In this document: in pieces, positions 31,348-39,356 of the stretch
Numbering within the stretch: the stretch's first letter is position 1
How the letters are laid out: every line of letters starts with the position of its first letter
Translations under genes and position numbers: made by a program
The notes under the pieces: model-generated
The model's input: the letters and a program-made list of their open reading frames with translations, nothing else
Database searches by the model: none
Told to the model about the DNA's origin: nothing
DNA from: Candidatus Altimarinota bacterium
GTDB taxonomy: Bacteria > Patescibacteriota > Gracilibacteria > BD1-5 > UBA6164
Assembly: GCA_002749055.1 (NCBI GenBank)
Contig: PDTW01000029.1
Coordinates: 1-39,356, forward strand
Length of the DNA: 39,356 bases
Direction: 5' to 3'

Positions 31348-32811
31348 GTTCTTTATTAGCAACTTTATTAGTAATAAATAAATTATAAAAAATAAGAATC
31401 AATAAAATAAAATATCATAATAAAGTCCTAAAGGATAATTATTAATTAAAAAACTTCATCAGAAAAATAAAATTATAAAAATAATTAGTACTTTTATAAT
31501 AAAAGATACTGGAATTTTCACTCTTATAATATCTTTACTATAATAATATCATAATACCATTAAAATAATTTGAGATAACACAGTTATTATTCATGCTCAT
31601 ATAAATGAGTATTTAGGTATTAAGATTATATTTCAAATAATATTAAATATAGTTATAAAAATATTTATTTTAAGTAATTTTGACTGATTTTTTGATGCTA
31701 TAAAAATATAAATAAATAATAATGAAATAAAATAAAAAAGTACAACTAATAAAACTATTAAAAATGCCTCAGATGAGTTATATATATGATTAGGTGAAAG
31801 ATATGATTCATTTGCTATTATCTTAATTACATGATTTCTAAATAATGAACCTAGAAGAAAAACTAAAGTTCAAAAAGCAAATAAAATTTTAAAAGAAATA
31901 CTAAAAACCTTTTTTATTCTTTTTTTATTATTATCCTCAAAATCTCTGGTTAAACTTGGCAATATAGAATTTAGATAAAATCATCACATAACCATTACAA
32001 CTTCAACTATTTTCATTGGAAGTGAATAAAGAGCAATTGATATATCTGCGTTATCTTTACTTTCAAGTAATGACAACAGAATAATATCAACCTTAAAATA
32101 AACCACTGATAAAAACAATGCAATTCAATATGGTAAAGAAGTTTTAAATATAAATTTAATATATTCCCAATCAAATTTGAAAAAAAATGAAGATATTTTT
32201 TTGTTTGCATACCGATAATTTAGTCAGGTATTAATACTTATTCATATTAATCATGATATAAATATCAATATAAAAGGAATATCTAAATCTCTAATATCTT
32301 GCTTACTAAATAAAAAGTAAACTATTAAAATAATAAATCAGATATTGAATAATTTTCATGTTATTGCAGAAAAAAGCGAATATTCCATTTTCATATGAGC
32401 TTGCATTAAGGCAAGAATAGAAGAATTAAATAATGATATAAGAGTAAAAAATCAAGCTATAAATATTCAAATCATTGCTAGCTCATAATTATAACCTGGT
32501 AAGAAATAAGCAATAAGTAAACTTAATATTATAATAAATATTCATAAAAGTAACCTCAGTGTCATTATATTTCACACTATTTTTGAACTATCAGACTTAT
32601 TATTGGTTATTTCTCTTACTGCAATGGTATAAAGTCATAAATCTGCAATAAAAGCAAATATTCAAAGATAATTATATATCTTAGAATAAAGTCAATAAAG
32701 CTCTATACTTAAATAATTTGTAAGTATATTTATCAAAAAAATTGATATAACTGCAGTAGCAGCTTTTGATAATATTTGCGCTATAGTGTTTGTTGCAATC
32801 TTCTTAAACAA
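31318..32811 (-). CDS. Polysaccharide flippase (Wzx/RfbX type, 497 aa)
   Basis: A multi-pass membrane protein with about 12-14 helices. The start FKKIATNTIAQILSKAATAV, then YGLYSKIYNYLGIFAFIADL and GLYTIAVREITNN, and later NSILPSLTRDFED, are typical of the MATE-like flippases that move lipid-linked oligosaccharides across the membrane. No ATG precedes this conserved start; TTG at 32811 follows an in-frame TAA by two codons and must be the initiation codon. The C-terminus runs into the repeat element and ends NIGKTPS at TAA 31318. With the 2-epimerase gene nearby it points to surface glycan synthesis. Confidence 0.88.
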
Positions 32812-32919
32812 GTGATATAATTATAAAATATTCTTTAAGACATTATACTTATTTATATTTCTTTACAATATTTAAAATATAAATAATATATTGCTTATAT
32901 AATAATTAACCAAAAACGT

Positions 32920-34479
32920 ATGAAAAACTTTTTTCTTTTGATAACAATAATTATTATCTGATTTGTTTCTTATTATAGAGAAAATATAATGAAATATTAT
33001 AATAAAGAAATATTGGGAATAGAAATTAAAGAAATTGATGAAAGTACATCTACTTGAATCGTTGAAAAAGAAAAAAATAAAGAAATAAAAAATAAGAAAA
33101 TAGATAAAAAAAAGGCAAAAAGTAAAATTGATACACTAAGAAAAAGATATGCTCTTAGGTGATTAATAATATCATGAGATTTACATTTTGAAAATAGTAG
33201 ACTTGCATTAGCTCTCCAAAAATATTTAGAAGCATATAAACAAAATCCTAATGATGAATTAACAATAAAAAAAATATGAGACACATATTTTGAAATGAAA
33301 AAGTATGATTCAGCTTATAAAAATTTTAAAAGTATAATAAATTCAAATGTTCTTGATAAAGAAAAAGTATTATTATCATATTTATATTCAACTGAAATAA
33401 ACTCAAATAATATAGAAGAAGTTTTAAAGGAAATAGATTTATTCTGATTTAATGAGGAAGAGAATTTTTTCTATAAAAATAGTATAAAATGTTTAAGCGA
33501 TTATCATGTTTGTAAGCTAGATTTTTGAAATTATTTTACTAATTTCCCTGATATTAAATCAGAAAAGTTAATTTGAGTAAAAAAAGCAATAAAAAATTAT
33601 AAAGATTTTAAAGTTGATGAAGTATATTACAAGAATTTCTTAGTACTTGGCGAGTTATTTAAAGCAAAACTATATCCTATCTCAATAAAACTATGAAAAG
33701 ATTTATTGTTAGAAAAAGAAGATTATAAAAATGTAATTAAAATAATCTGAAAGAGTTATTTTGAATTATGAAAGTATGAATTAGCAAAAGAATTTTTCCA
33801 AAAATTCTATGAATTAGACAAAAAAGACTCAGATGTTACATATTTATTATGAGTTACACATATAAAGCTTCATGATTATTTATTAGCTAGTATAAACCTA
33901 AAAAACACAATTGAACTTTGATACGAGAATCCTATAAATGTGAAAAGGAGATTAATATATGCATATTATGAACTATGAGAAACAGAAAGAATGCTTAAAG
34001 AGTTTCAAAATCTAGTAGAAACTGAAGAACCTAATTTAGATATAGAAGATTTAAGTTTAGCTATATATTACCACATAATAAATGAAAAAAATTTATTAGC
34101 TAAAAAATATGCAAAATTATGAATAAAACTTTTTCCTCTTGAATGAATATTTTATTGATATCTATGATGGATGGAAAAAGATGCTTGAAACATTGAAATT
34201 GCAGAAAAGAATTTAAGAAAATGACTAAAATTAGATCGTCATAATCCTTTGATTTTGTTAAATTTATGACAAATAGAATTAAAAAAATGAAATCCTGTAA
34301 AGTCAATTATATACTTTAAAAAAACTATAAAAATAGATAAATGACAAGTTTTTTGAGAGAATGCTAAAAAATGGCTTGAAAAAGCAAATAAAATAATCTT
34401 AGAAGAAAAAAAGGCAAAAGAAAAAGAAAAAACTATTATTAAAGAAAATAAGAATTCAGATAATGAAATTAATTGATAA
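32920..34479 (+). CDS. Membrane-anchored TPR-repeat protein (519 aa)
   Basis: One N-terminal helix (FFLLITIIIIGFVSYY) anchors it. After a lysine-rich stretch come many 34-residue helical repeats, for example LALQKYLEAYKQNPND, VIKIIGKSYFELGKYELAKE, AEKNLRKGLKLDRHNPLILL and LGQIELKKGNPVKSIIYFKK. The C-terminus is a charged K/E tail ending NG before TAA; that last Gly is TGA. TPR proteins are scaffolds, often for secretion or pilus assembly. The next gene starts 27 bases later and is probably its partner. Divergent from the flippase. Confidence 0.82.
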
Positions 34480-34506
34480 AACTATTATCACTAAAATAAA
34501 GATACT

Positions 34507-34977
34507 ATGTCTATAGAAAAAGAAAAGAAAATAAGCGATAACGAAAAATCTAATGAAATTTGAAAATTGGATTATAAAACTCAAGAAGTTGCTTGAAAAT
34601 TAAACGAGAAAACTTGAATAAAAAAAGAAACCACAATTGAGTTAACAGATGCACAACTTGATGCATTAAGAAAGTCAGTTAGTAATAATAAAGAAAAAAA
34701 TGAAAGTAACTTCACAGAAAATAAAAATGAAAGTGTACTAAGCAAGAGAGAAGGTTTTTTTTCAGAAAAAAGTAGTTTTAAACCTTTTAAAATAAATCCA
34801 GAAAAAAATACTTTTGATCAAAATATAGATGCTCTAAAATATACATGAAAAACAGTACTAAATTTTTCTATGTGAGTTTGAAAATGAATTATAAATACTC
34901 CTAAAGACCTTATTTCTTTGATAAAAGGAGAGAAAGTATACGAAAAACCAAATCTTCCTAATGAATTTTCCAATTAA
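34507..34977 (+). CDS. Hypothetical charged protein after the TPR gene (156 aa)
   Basis: Begins MSIEKEKKISDNEKSNEIGK. The first 100 residues are Lys/Glu/Asn/Ser-rich and look disordered. A moderately hydrophobic segment with several TGA glycines (VLNFSMGVGKGIINTPKDLI) lies near the end. No family recognised. Its last 20 bases overlap the 3' end of the convergent epimerase gene. Confidence 0.62.
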
Positions 34978-36346
34978 AGAATTGTTCTAATTCTAATCTT
35001 TCATCATCAAATTTGAATAGTTTTCAGCTTTTTTTAAGCACTTTTAAAACTTCATCAACTATTTTTTCTGAAACATTTTCTCAGTATAGATGTTTTTTGT
35101 TAATCATTTTTTTGTTTCAAATAGCTCATTTAACTATATCAGCAATTAAACAAGAATTTATTGGTGGCGCTATAATATTTGTTCAAGCAAGTATTGTTTC
35201 TGTTCTATCACTTCAAAATCTAATAGTTACACAAGGAACTCAAACTATATTTGCTTCTTCTTGCATACTTCAACTATCCGTAACAACTGCTCAAGCTTTT
35301 GAAATCATATCTATAACCTCAGCATGATGAGCTAAAGCTGGTCAGTAAGCAAAATTCTCTTTGTGTTTTTTAACTAAATTTTCTATATCTTTCCTAAGTC
35401 AATAATTATCAATTGCAAATTCTGAAGCATAAAGACCTAAAAAACAAACATAAACTCAATCTTCTACTAACTTTTTTATAGCATTATAAATAACTAAAAA
35501 TCTTTCTTTTTTAGAACAATTTTCTCTTCTATGAATTGTTATGAAAATAAAAGGTTTTCATTTCATATTTGGAAATATTTCAAAAGCTCTAGAATTTTGC
35601 ATTTTTTGCTTTGAAATTTCAACAGCATCAGCTACACTATTTCAAACTATTTTTATATTTTCTTTTGAAAATCCTTCATCTATAAGAGTTTTTTTATAAA
35701 GCTCAACTGGAGCTGCAAAAAATCAAGTTGAACCTTCAATTCATCTTGTATCAAATTGTTCCGGATAAGGTTCTATACTTCATCTTTCATATATTTTAAA
35801 ATCCTGTAAATCTTTATAATATTTATCCCAATCAAATTTATCTTTAGAATAATTTTTAAATAAGTTATGATAAAACTCTTTATTTGGTGTAAAAGTCCTA
35901 ATTCCAGCCTCAACATGAACAACTGCAAATTTATTTAAAAAAGCAGCTTTATCGGCGGTTGTAGCGGTCATTGTATCTCAATGAACATAAGGAATGGGTA
36001 TTTTTTTATAAGCTTTATAAATACTTACAAGTATATCTCAAAGTCTCTCAACTATAAGAGAATATTTTTTATGAATATCTCAAAAAATATTTAAGTTAAT
36101 ATCAACTACCATACCAAATTCATCTAATACTCATTTACTTAAATTATAATCATAATGTTGTCATGTATGAATTAAAACTACAAGTTCTCCCCTTTTTTTG
36201 AGTTCTAAATAAAGAGGAGCTTGTTTTATAATATCAGGTTTTGTTGCTATCATTATAATATGAGCATATTTTTTTTCATTTGCTTGCAAGTCTTTATAAA
36301 ATCATTCTCTTACAAAAACTTGATTATCTTTTTCTTGTTTAGTCAT
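34958..36346 (-). CDS. wecB: UDP-N-acetylglucosamine 2-epimerase (462 aa)
   Basis: Converts UDP-GlcNAc to UDP-ManNAc for surface glycans. Motifs: IMIATKPDIIKQAP, HTGQHYDYNLS, HGDTMTATTADKAAFL, VVHVEAGIRT (about 143), ITIHRREN (about 267), TDSGSMQEEANIVGVPCVTIR (about 355) and SDRTETI. At 462 residues it is longer than typical WecB (about 375) because of an insert after AGIRT (FYHNLFKNYSKDKFDWDKYY and following). The epimerase and the flippase (opposite side of the TPR pair) fit one glycan pathway. It lies 8 bases after the CYTH gene. Confidence 0.9.
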
Positions 36347-36354
36347 AATTTAAT

Positions 36355-36888
36355 TTAAAAAGTAAGATTTTTATGTTCCTCTAAATTAATACCATAATGC
36401 CTATATACTTTTTTTGTATTAATTGAGGTTACATCATTAGTACTATATCATAACTGCTTCACAATATCTAATATTGCATCCTTTGAGCTTCACTCAATTT
36501 CAAGATATGTTGGAATCATCGGCCAAGAATCTATTTCTATATTCACACCATTTAAAATATAGCTTTCTCTTTTGTTTTCCTGGTAAGACTTATGTTTATA
36601 TCACAACTCCTTCAACATACTATGTGTAGTATCAAAATCAGATACTTCTATTTCACTCTCCCTCGTACCATCTATATCATCAGATGAAATTTCTTTAATT
36701 GTAAGAGAACTTTTACTCCCATTTGTTCTTAATCTAATCCACTTATTCATATCTATAGGAGAAAAATCATATACATATCTTCTAAAACTTGATTCTCCCA
36801 ATTTTTCTGCGCCCAGTGCATTTAATTTCTTTTTTATTTCTCACTCATTTATACCTAATATTTTAACCTCTAACTCTATTTTTTTCAT
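36355..36888 (-). CDS. CYTH domain protein (177 aa)
   Basis: The family acts on triphosphates (class IV adenylyl cyclase, thiamine triphosphatase, inorganic triphosphatase). Visible: IELEVKILGIN at the start (ExExK motif), IRLRTNG, LTIKEISSDDIDGTRESEIE, then YILNGVNIEIDSWPMIPTYL and EIEG. The alternating acidic and basic strand residues form the tunnel site. The IPTYLEIEG part resembles the class IV cyclase branch, but the substrate cannot be told. It sits between the methyltransferase and the epimerase in a same-strand run. Confidence 0.88.
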
Positions 36889-36991
36889 ATTTTTAATTTA
36901 ATATATAATTCAATTCCTCAAATGGACTAGATTTTGATAATTCTTCTATCCTCTATACCAGAGTCATTATATCACCTCAATTATAAAATTT
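36889..36991 (-). promoter_or_regulatory. Spacer with strong Shine-Dalgarno-like site and TATAAT box
   Basis: On the minus strand TTGAGGTGATATAATG (36965-36980) contains both GAGGTGAT, complementary to the usual 16S rRNA end, and a TATAAT box at 36966-36971. The ATG opens only a four-codon frame (MTLV, stop at 36953). It is either the promoter of the CYTH gene or the start of a leader peptide or decayed gene. Confidence 0.4.
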
Positions 36992-38017
36992 CTAAATAGA
37001 TTTTTTTATAAATTTTGCGACAAAAAAACCTTCTGATTCCTCATTTGGAATAATTCTAAGACTTTTTTCAACTTCTTTTTTGTAAACAGTATCTCAAAAT
37101 TTTAATATTCATTTTTTTGAATTACTTATTTTTGAATCTGATGATATATCTATTATTTCTAATTCAGGATAATTGCAAAGTAAAAAATGTACTATTCATT
37201 CATTTTCTTCAGGAGAAAGTGTACAAGTTGAATAAATTAATTCTCAACCTACTTTTAATAAATCTAGATTATTTCTTAGTATATCTTTTTGTATTTTATA
37301 GTTCCTTTTTATATTTCAAAGTGTCCAATTTTTCCAAATTTTTTCATTATTTAAGTTTATTCTTCACTCAGAAGAACAAGGTGCATCAAATAGTATAGAA
37401 TCAAAGTATCAAGGAGAAAATACTGGTAAATCATCAAACTTCTTATCTTCAATATCATTAATATCTTTTAAGAATCTTGAATCAGCTTTTATAACTGTGA
37501 TATTCTTAGCTCATTGTCTTTTTATTGTGAAATTTAATTTATCAATTCTTATCTTATTAATATCGACTGCTACAACCTCTCATTTATTAGCCATCTTAGA
37601 TGAAATTTGTGTGGTTTTAGATCATGGAGAGGCAGTCAAATCTAAAACTTTAAAATTATCTTTTAAGTCCATAAAAGTAACAGGTATTTGACTTGATAAT
37701 CATTGAACATATATTTTTCATAAATCATTAAGTTTGGTATTCCATAAGTCTTTTTCCGTTCAATTAATAAGGATATATCAATTTTCTAGAGGGTAGTACT
37801 TTTGTATTTTCAAATTTAATTTCCCAAAATAATCTTCTACCTCTTTATTTGTAGTTTTCAAAGTATTTATCCTAAAAGTAGGCTTTCTTTTTTTACAAGT
37901 GAAACCTTCTTTTAATATTTCTAATTCTTTTTCAGAATAAATTAATTTTAATCTATCTAAAAATTCAAGTGGTAATTTATTTAAAAGTTCTTTATTTTCC
38001 ATAGTTATTTTTTTCAT
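36992..38017 (-). CDS. RNA (cytosine-5) methyltransferase, NOL1/NOP2/Sun family (341 aa)
   Basis: SAM-dependent enzyme that modifies rRNA or tRNA. After an N-terminal RNA-binding part with RKPTFRINTLKT, the domain shows QGLSSQIPV, motif I VLDLTASPGSKTTQISSKM, motif IV LFDAPCSSEGRI and motif VI IYSTCTLSPEENE with the catalytic Cys. It is closest in layout to RsmF/RsmB-like bacterial members but has no extra C-terminal domain. The start ATG overlaps the end of the DedA gene by 13 bases. Confidence 0.92.
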
Positions 38018-38757
38018 ATTTTTAATTCTATTTCTTTATTTTTATCTTCCATATAAACAAGAAATTCTTTTTTCTTAAATTTCCATATATATATTCATCC
38101 TATTATCATAGTTCAAGTCAATATATATCAAAAATATCTTAATATTTCTTCATAATATTCTGCAAAAAATACTCATAAAAATATTATAACTACAGACCGT
38201 AATACTGATCATATTACATTATAAATCCAAAAAATTTTTTTATCCATTTTCATAGTTCATGCTATAAATGGAACAAATGCACGAGCTAAATTATGAAATT
38301 TTCAAAGTATTATTCAAGAAGCCCCCCATTTTTTTATTCACTTTTTCAGATATTTAACCTCAGTTTCTCAAATACCAAACCATAATCAATATTTTTTGAA
38401 AAAACCTTCTCAATAATACCTTCATAGTATATATCATATTCAATTAGAAATAATAGCTCATATACTTGCTATCAAAACTGTATAAAATAAATTCACTTTT
38501 GAGATATTTCCAAAAAAACCTCAAACAATCATAAGTATATTTTGTCATGGAACAACAACTCAAAGAACAGGAAATCACTCTATTAATCAAGAAAGAAAAA
38601 TTATAACATAATTCCAATATCAAATCAGATGAATTATTCATTCTATCCACTTAATAAATGAAACTACTATATCTGGTTTAAATATAGTGATTAAAGCTAA
38701 AATAAAAGTTAATGCAATTAATCATTTCATAACAATATCTAGTATTTTTTTTAACAT
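38005..38757 (-). CDS. DedA family membrane protein (250 aa)
   Basis: Polytopic inner-membrane protein. DedA signatures are present: EGFPVLGVVVPGQNILMIV, ISNGIGYILGRYYGEGFFK, and GKFHNLARAFVPFIAGTMKM, with the conserved Arg and Pro. DedA proteins take part in lipid-carrier or phospholipid flipping and membrane homeostasis, which would fit glycan synthesis next door. Most Gly of the signatures are TGA. It ends at TAA 38005, inside the next gene. Confidence 0.9.
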
Positions 38758-38849
38758 ATTTTTTACTTTATATTTTTAATTTAAATTAGTTTATATTTAA
38801 AGTGAATTTTTACAAATTATAATTGAATTTTTATAATTTTGTTTTATTA

Positions 38850-38886
38850 AAAAAGATAGTAAATATTATCAATTTACTACCTTTTT
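38850..38886 (-). terminator. Terminator after the beta-propeller-like gene
   Basis: 15-bp stem AAAAAGATAGTAAAT / ATTTACTACCTTTTT with one mismatch and a 7-base loop, 19 bases past the stop at 38905. Confidence 0.75.
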
Positions 38887-38904
38887 AATACTTTTTAATT
38901 TATT

Positions 38905-39356
38905 TTATTTCAGTTTTCCAAAAAATAGAGAATTTTTGTTATATAAAGCAATAGAATCGTTAATTTTATTATGTTTCATAATTATTTTTGTTAAAACAAC
39001 ATCAAAATTAAGATATATATTGGCATTGGTATTAGTAATAATTGTATCATACTCAACTCAAGATCATTCAAGTTTGTAAATATATACATTTTCATAAATA
39101 CTATTTACTACAATTAATGCATTCTTACTTGGAATATAACGAAAACGTCCATATGTTCAATTTTTATTAGCCTGAGTTGGAATTATTTGATTTAAATTAG
39201 AATTAACTATTCTGCTCCATTTCCATGTTTTTCAATCTAATGCATATAAAGATTCTCATCAATTCCAAACAACAAACTTCTTTAAAGTTGGTACATAAGC
39301 TAATCAAGGAGCTATTTTTCAAGTAGTCAAAGCTTCTGGCAAATTAACAGTATTTA
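38905..39356 (-). CDS. C-terminal part of a kelch/beta-propeller-like surface protein (runs off right edge)
   Basis: The last 149 codons are visible, ending FFGKLK at TAA 38905. They contain KIAPGLAYVPTLKKFVVWNG followed by GESLYALDGKTWKWSRI, and later GTYGRFRYIPSKNALIVVNS before VYIYKLEG. This matches blades of galactose-oxidase/kelch-type propellers (a GlAYvP...vvWnGG...vyaLD...tWtW pattern). The N-terminus, signal sequence and size are outside the window. Such proteins are usually secreted and bind glycans or proteins. Confidence 0.72.

Noticed and set aside
1-39356. Dozens of short broken frames that look like pseudogenes or frameshifts
   Set aside because: They result from reading TGA as stop. 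With TGA as Gly, every gene is continuous and its length is a multiple of three.
1-39356. CRISPR arrays, transposase genes, phage genes
   Set aside because: No regularly spaced repeats, no DDE or serine/tyrosine recombinase motifs and no phage structural motifs were found on either strand.

Overview
The window comes from a very AT-rich bacterium (roughly a quarter G+C by eye) that reads UGA as glycine. In every conserved gene, in-frame TGA codons fall exactly where the family has glycine: the P-loops of MiaA and the ABC ATPase, the UvrC start (KKPGVY), the L31 zinc ribbon and the Nth LPGVG hairpin. TGG remains the tryptophan codon. This is genetic code 25, known from Gracilibacteria (BD1-5) and Absconditabacteria (SR1). 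I cannot tell these two apart from this window. With the standard code almost every gene looks shattered. With TGA read as Gly, all genes are intact, and each start-to-stop span given here was checked to be a multiple of three.

Layout. 1-5.3 kb (mostly minus): start of a PilB/GspE-type ATPase, a secreted Cys-containing protein (plus), a 624-aa type IV pilin-like protein, a LysM-LysM-CHAP wall hydrolase, ribosomal protein L21 and tRNA-Gln. 5.5-12.4 kb: a small membrane protein (plus), then, on the minus strand, UPF0489, dnaA, a large DUF4012 membrane protein and a MurE-type ligase without its usual N-terminal domain. 12.5-15.2 kb: nth (plus), miaA with two small genes (minus), and a Thr-Tyr-Leu tRNA operon with a clear promoter and terminator. 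15.3-20.9 kb: an unrecognised 446-aa protein and a MacA/MacB-type export operon whose adaptor carries an extremely long coiled coil. 21.5-30.5 kb: lactate dehydrogenase, L31, grpE (minus), xth - PH-domain protein - uvrC, a 569-aa membrane protein with an internal duplication (minus), a cohesin-like anchored protein and tatD. 30.5-39.4 kb: a Cys-rich membrane protein, a polysaccharide flippase, a TPR protein with a small partner, UDP-GlcNAc 2-epimerase, CYTH, RNA cytosine methyltransferase and DedA in one run, and the end of a beta-propeller-like surface protein.

Together the genes suggest a small-genome, fermentative (lactate dehydrogenase), surface-active lifestyle: pili, wall hydrolase, exporter, DUF4012 protein, flippase and epimerase for surface polysaccharide, plus standard repair and translation genes. 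Attachment to or predation on other cells fits what is known of these phyla, but here it is an inference.

The most striking non-coding signal is a dispersed element of about 165 bp with matching inverted ends. There are two full copies (9780-9943, 31181-31347), one internally deleted copy (29574-29636) and one degenerate copy (about 1387-1510). One full copy supplies the C-terminus and stop codon of the flippase. No CRISPR array, transposase gene, rRNA or phage gene was seen.
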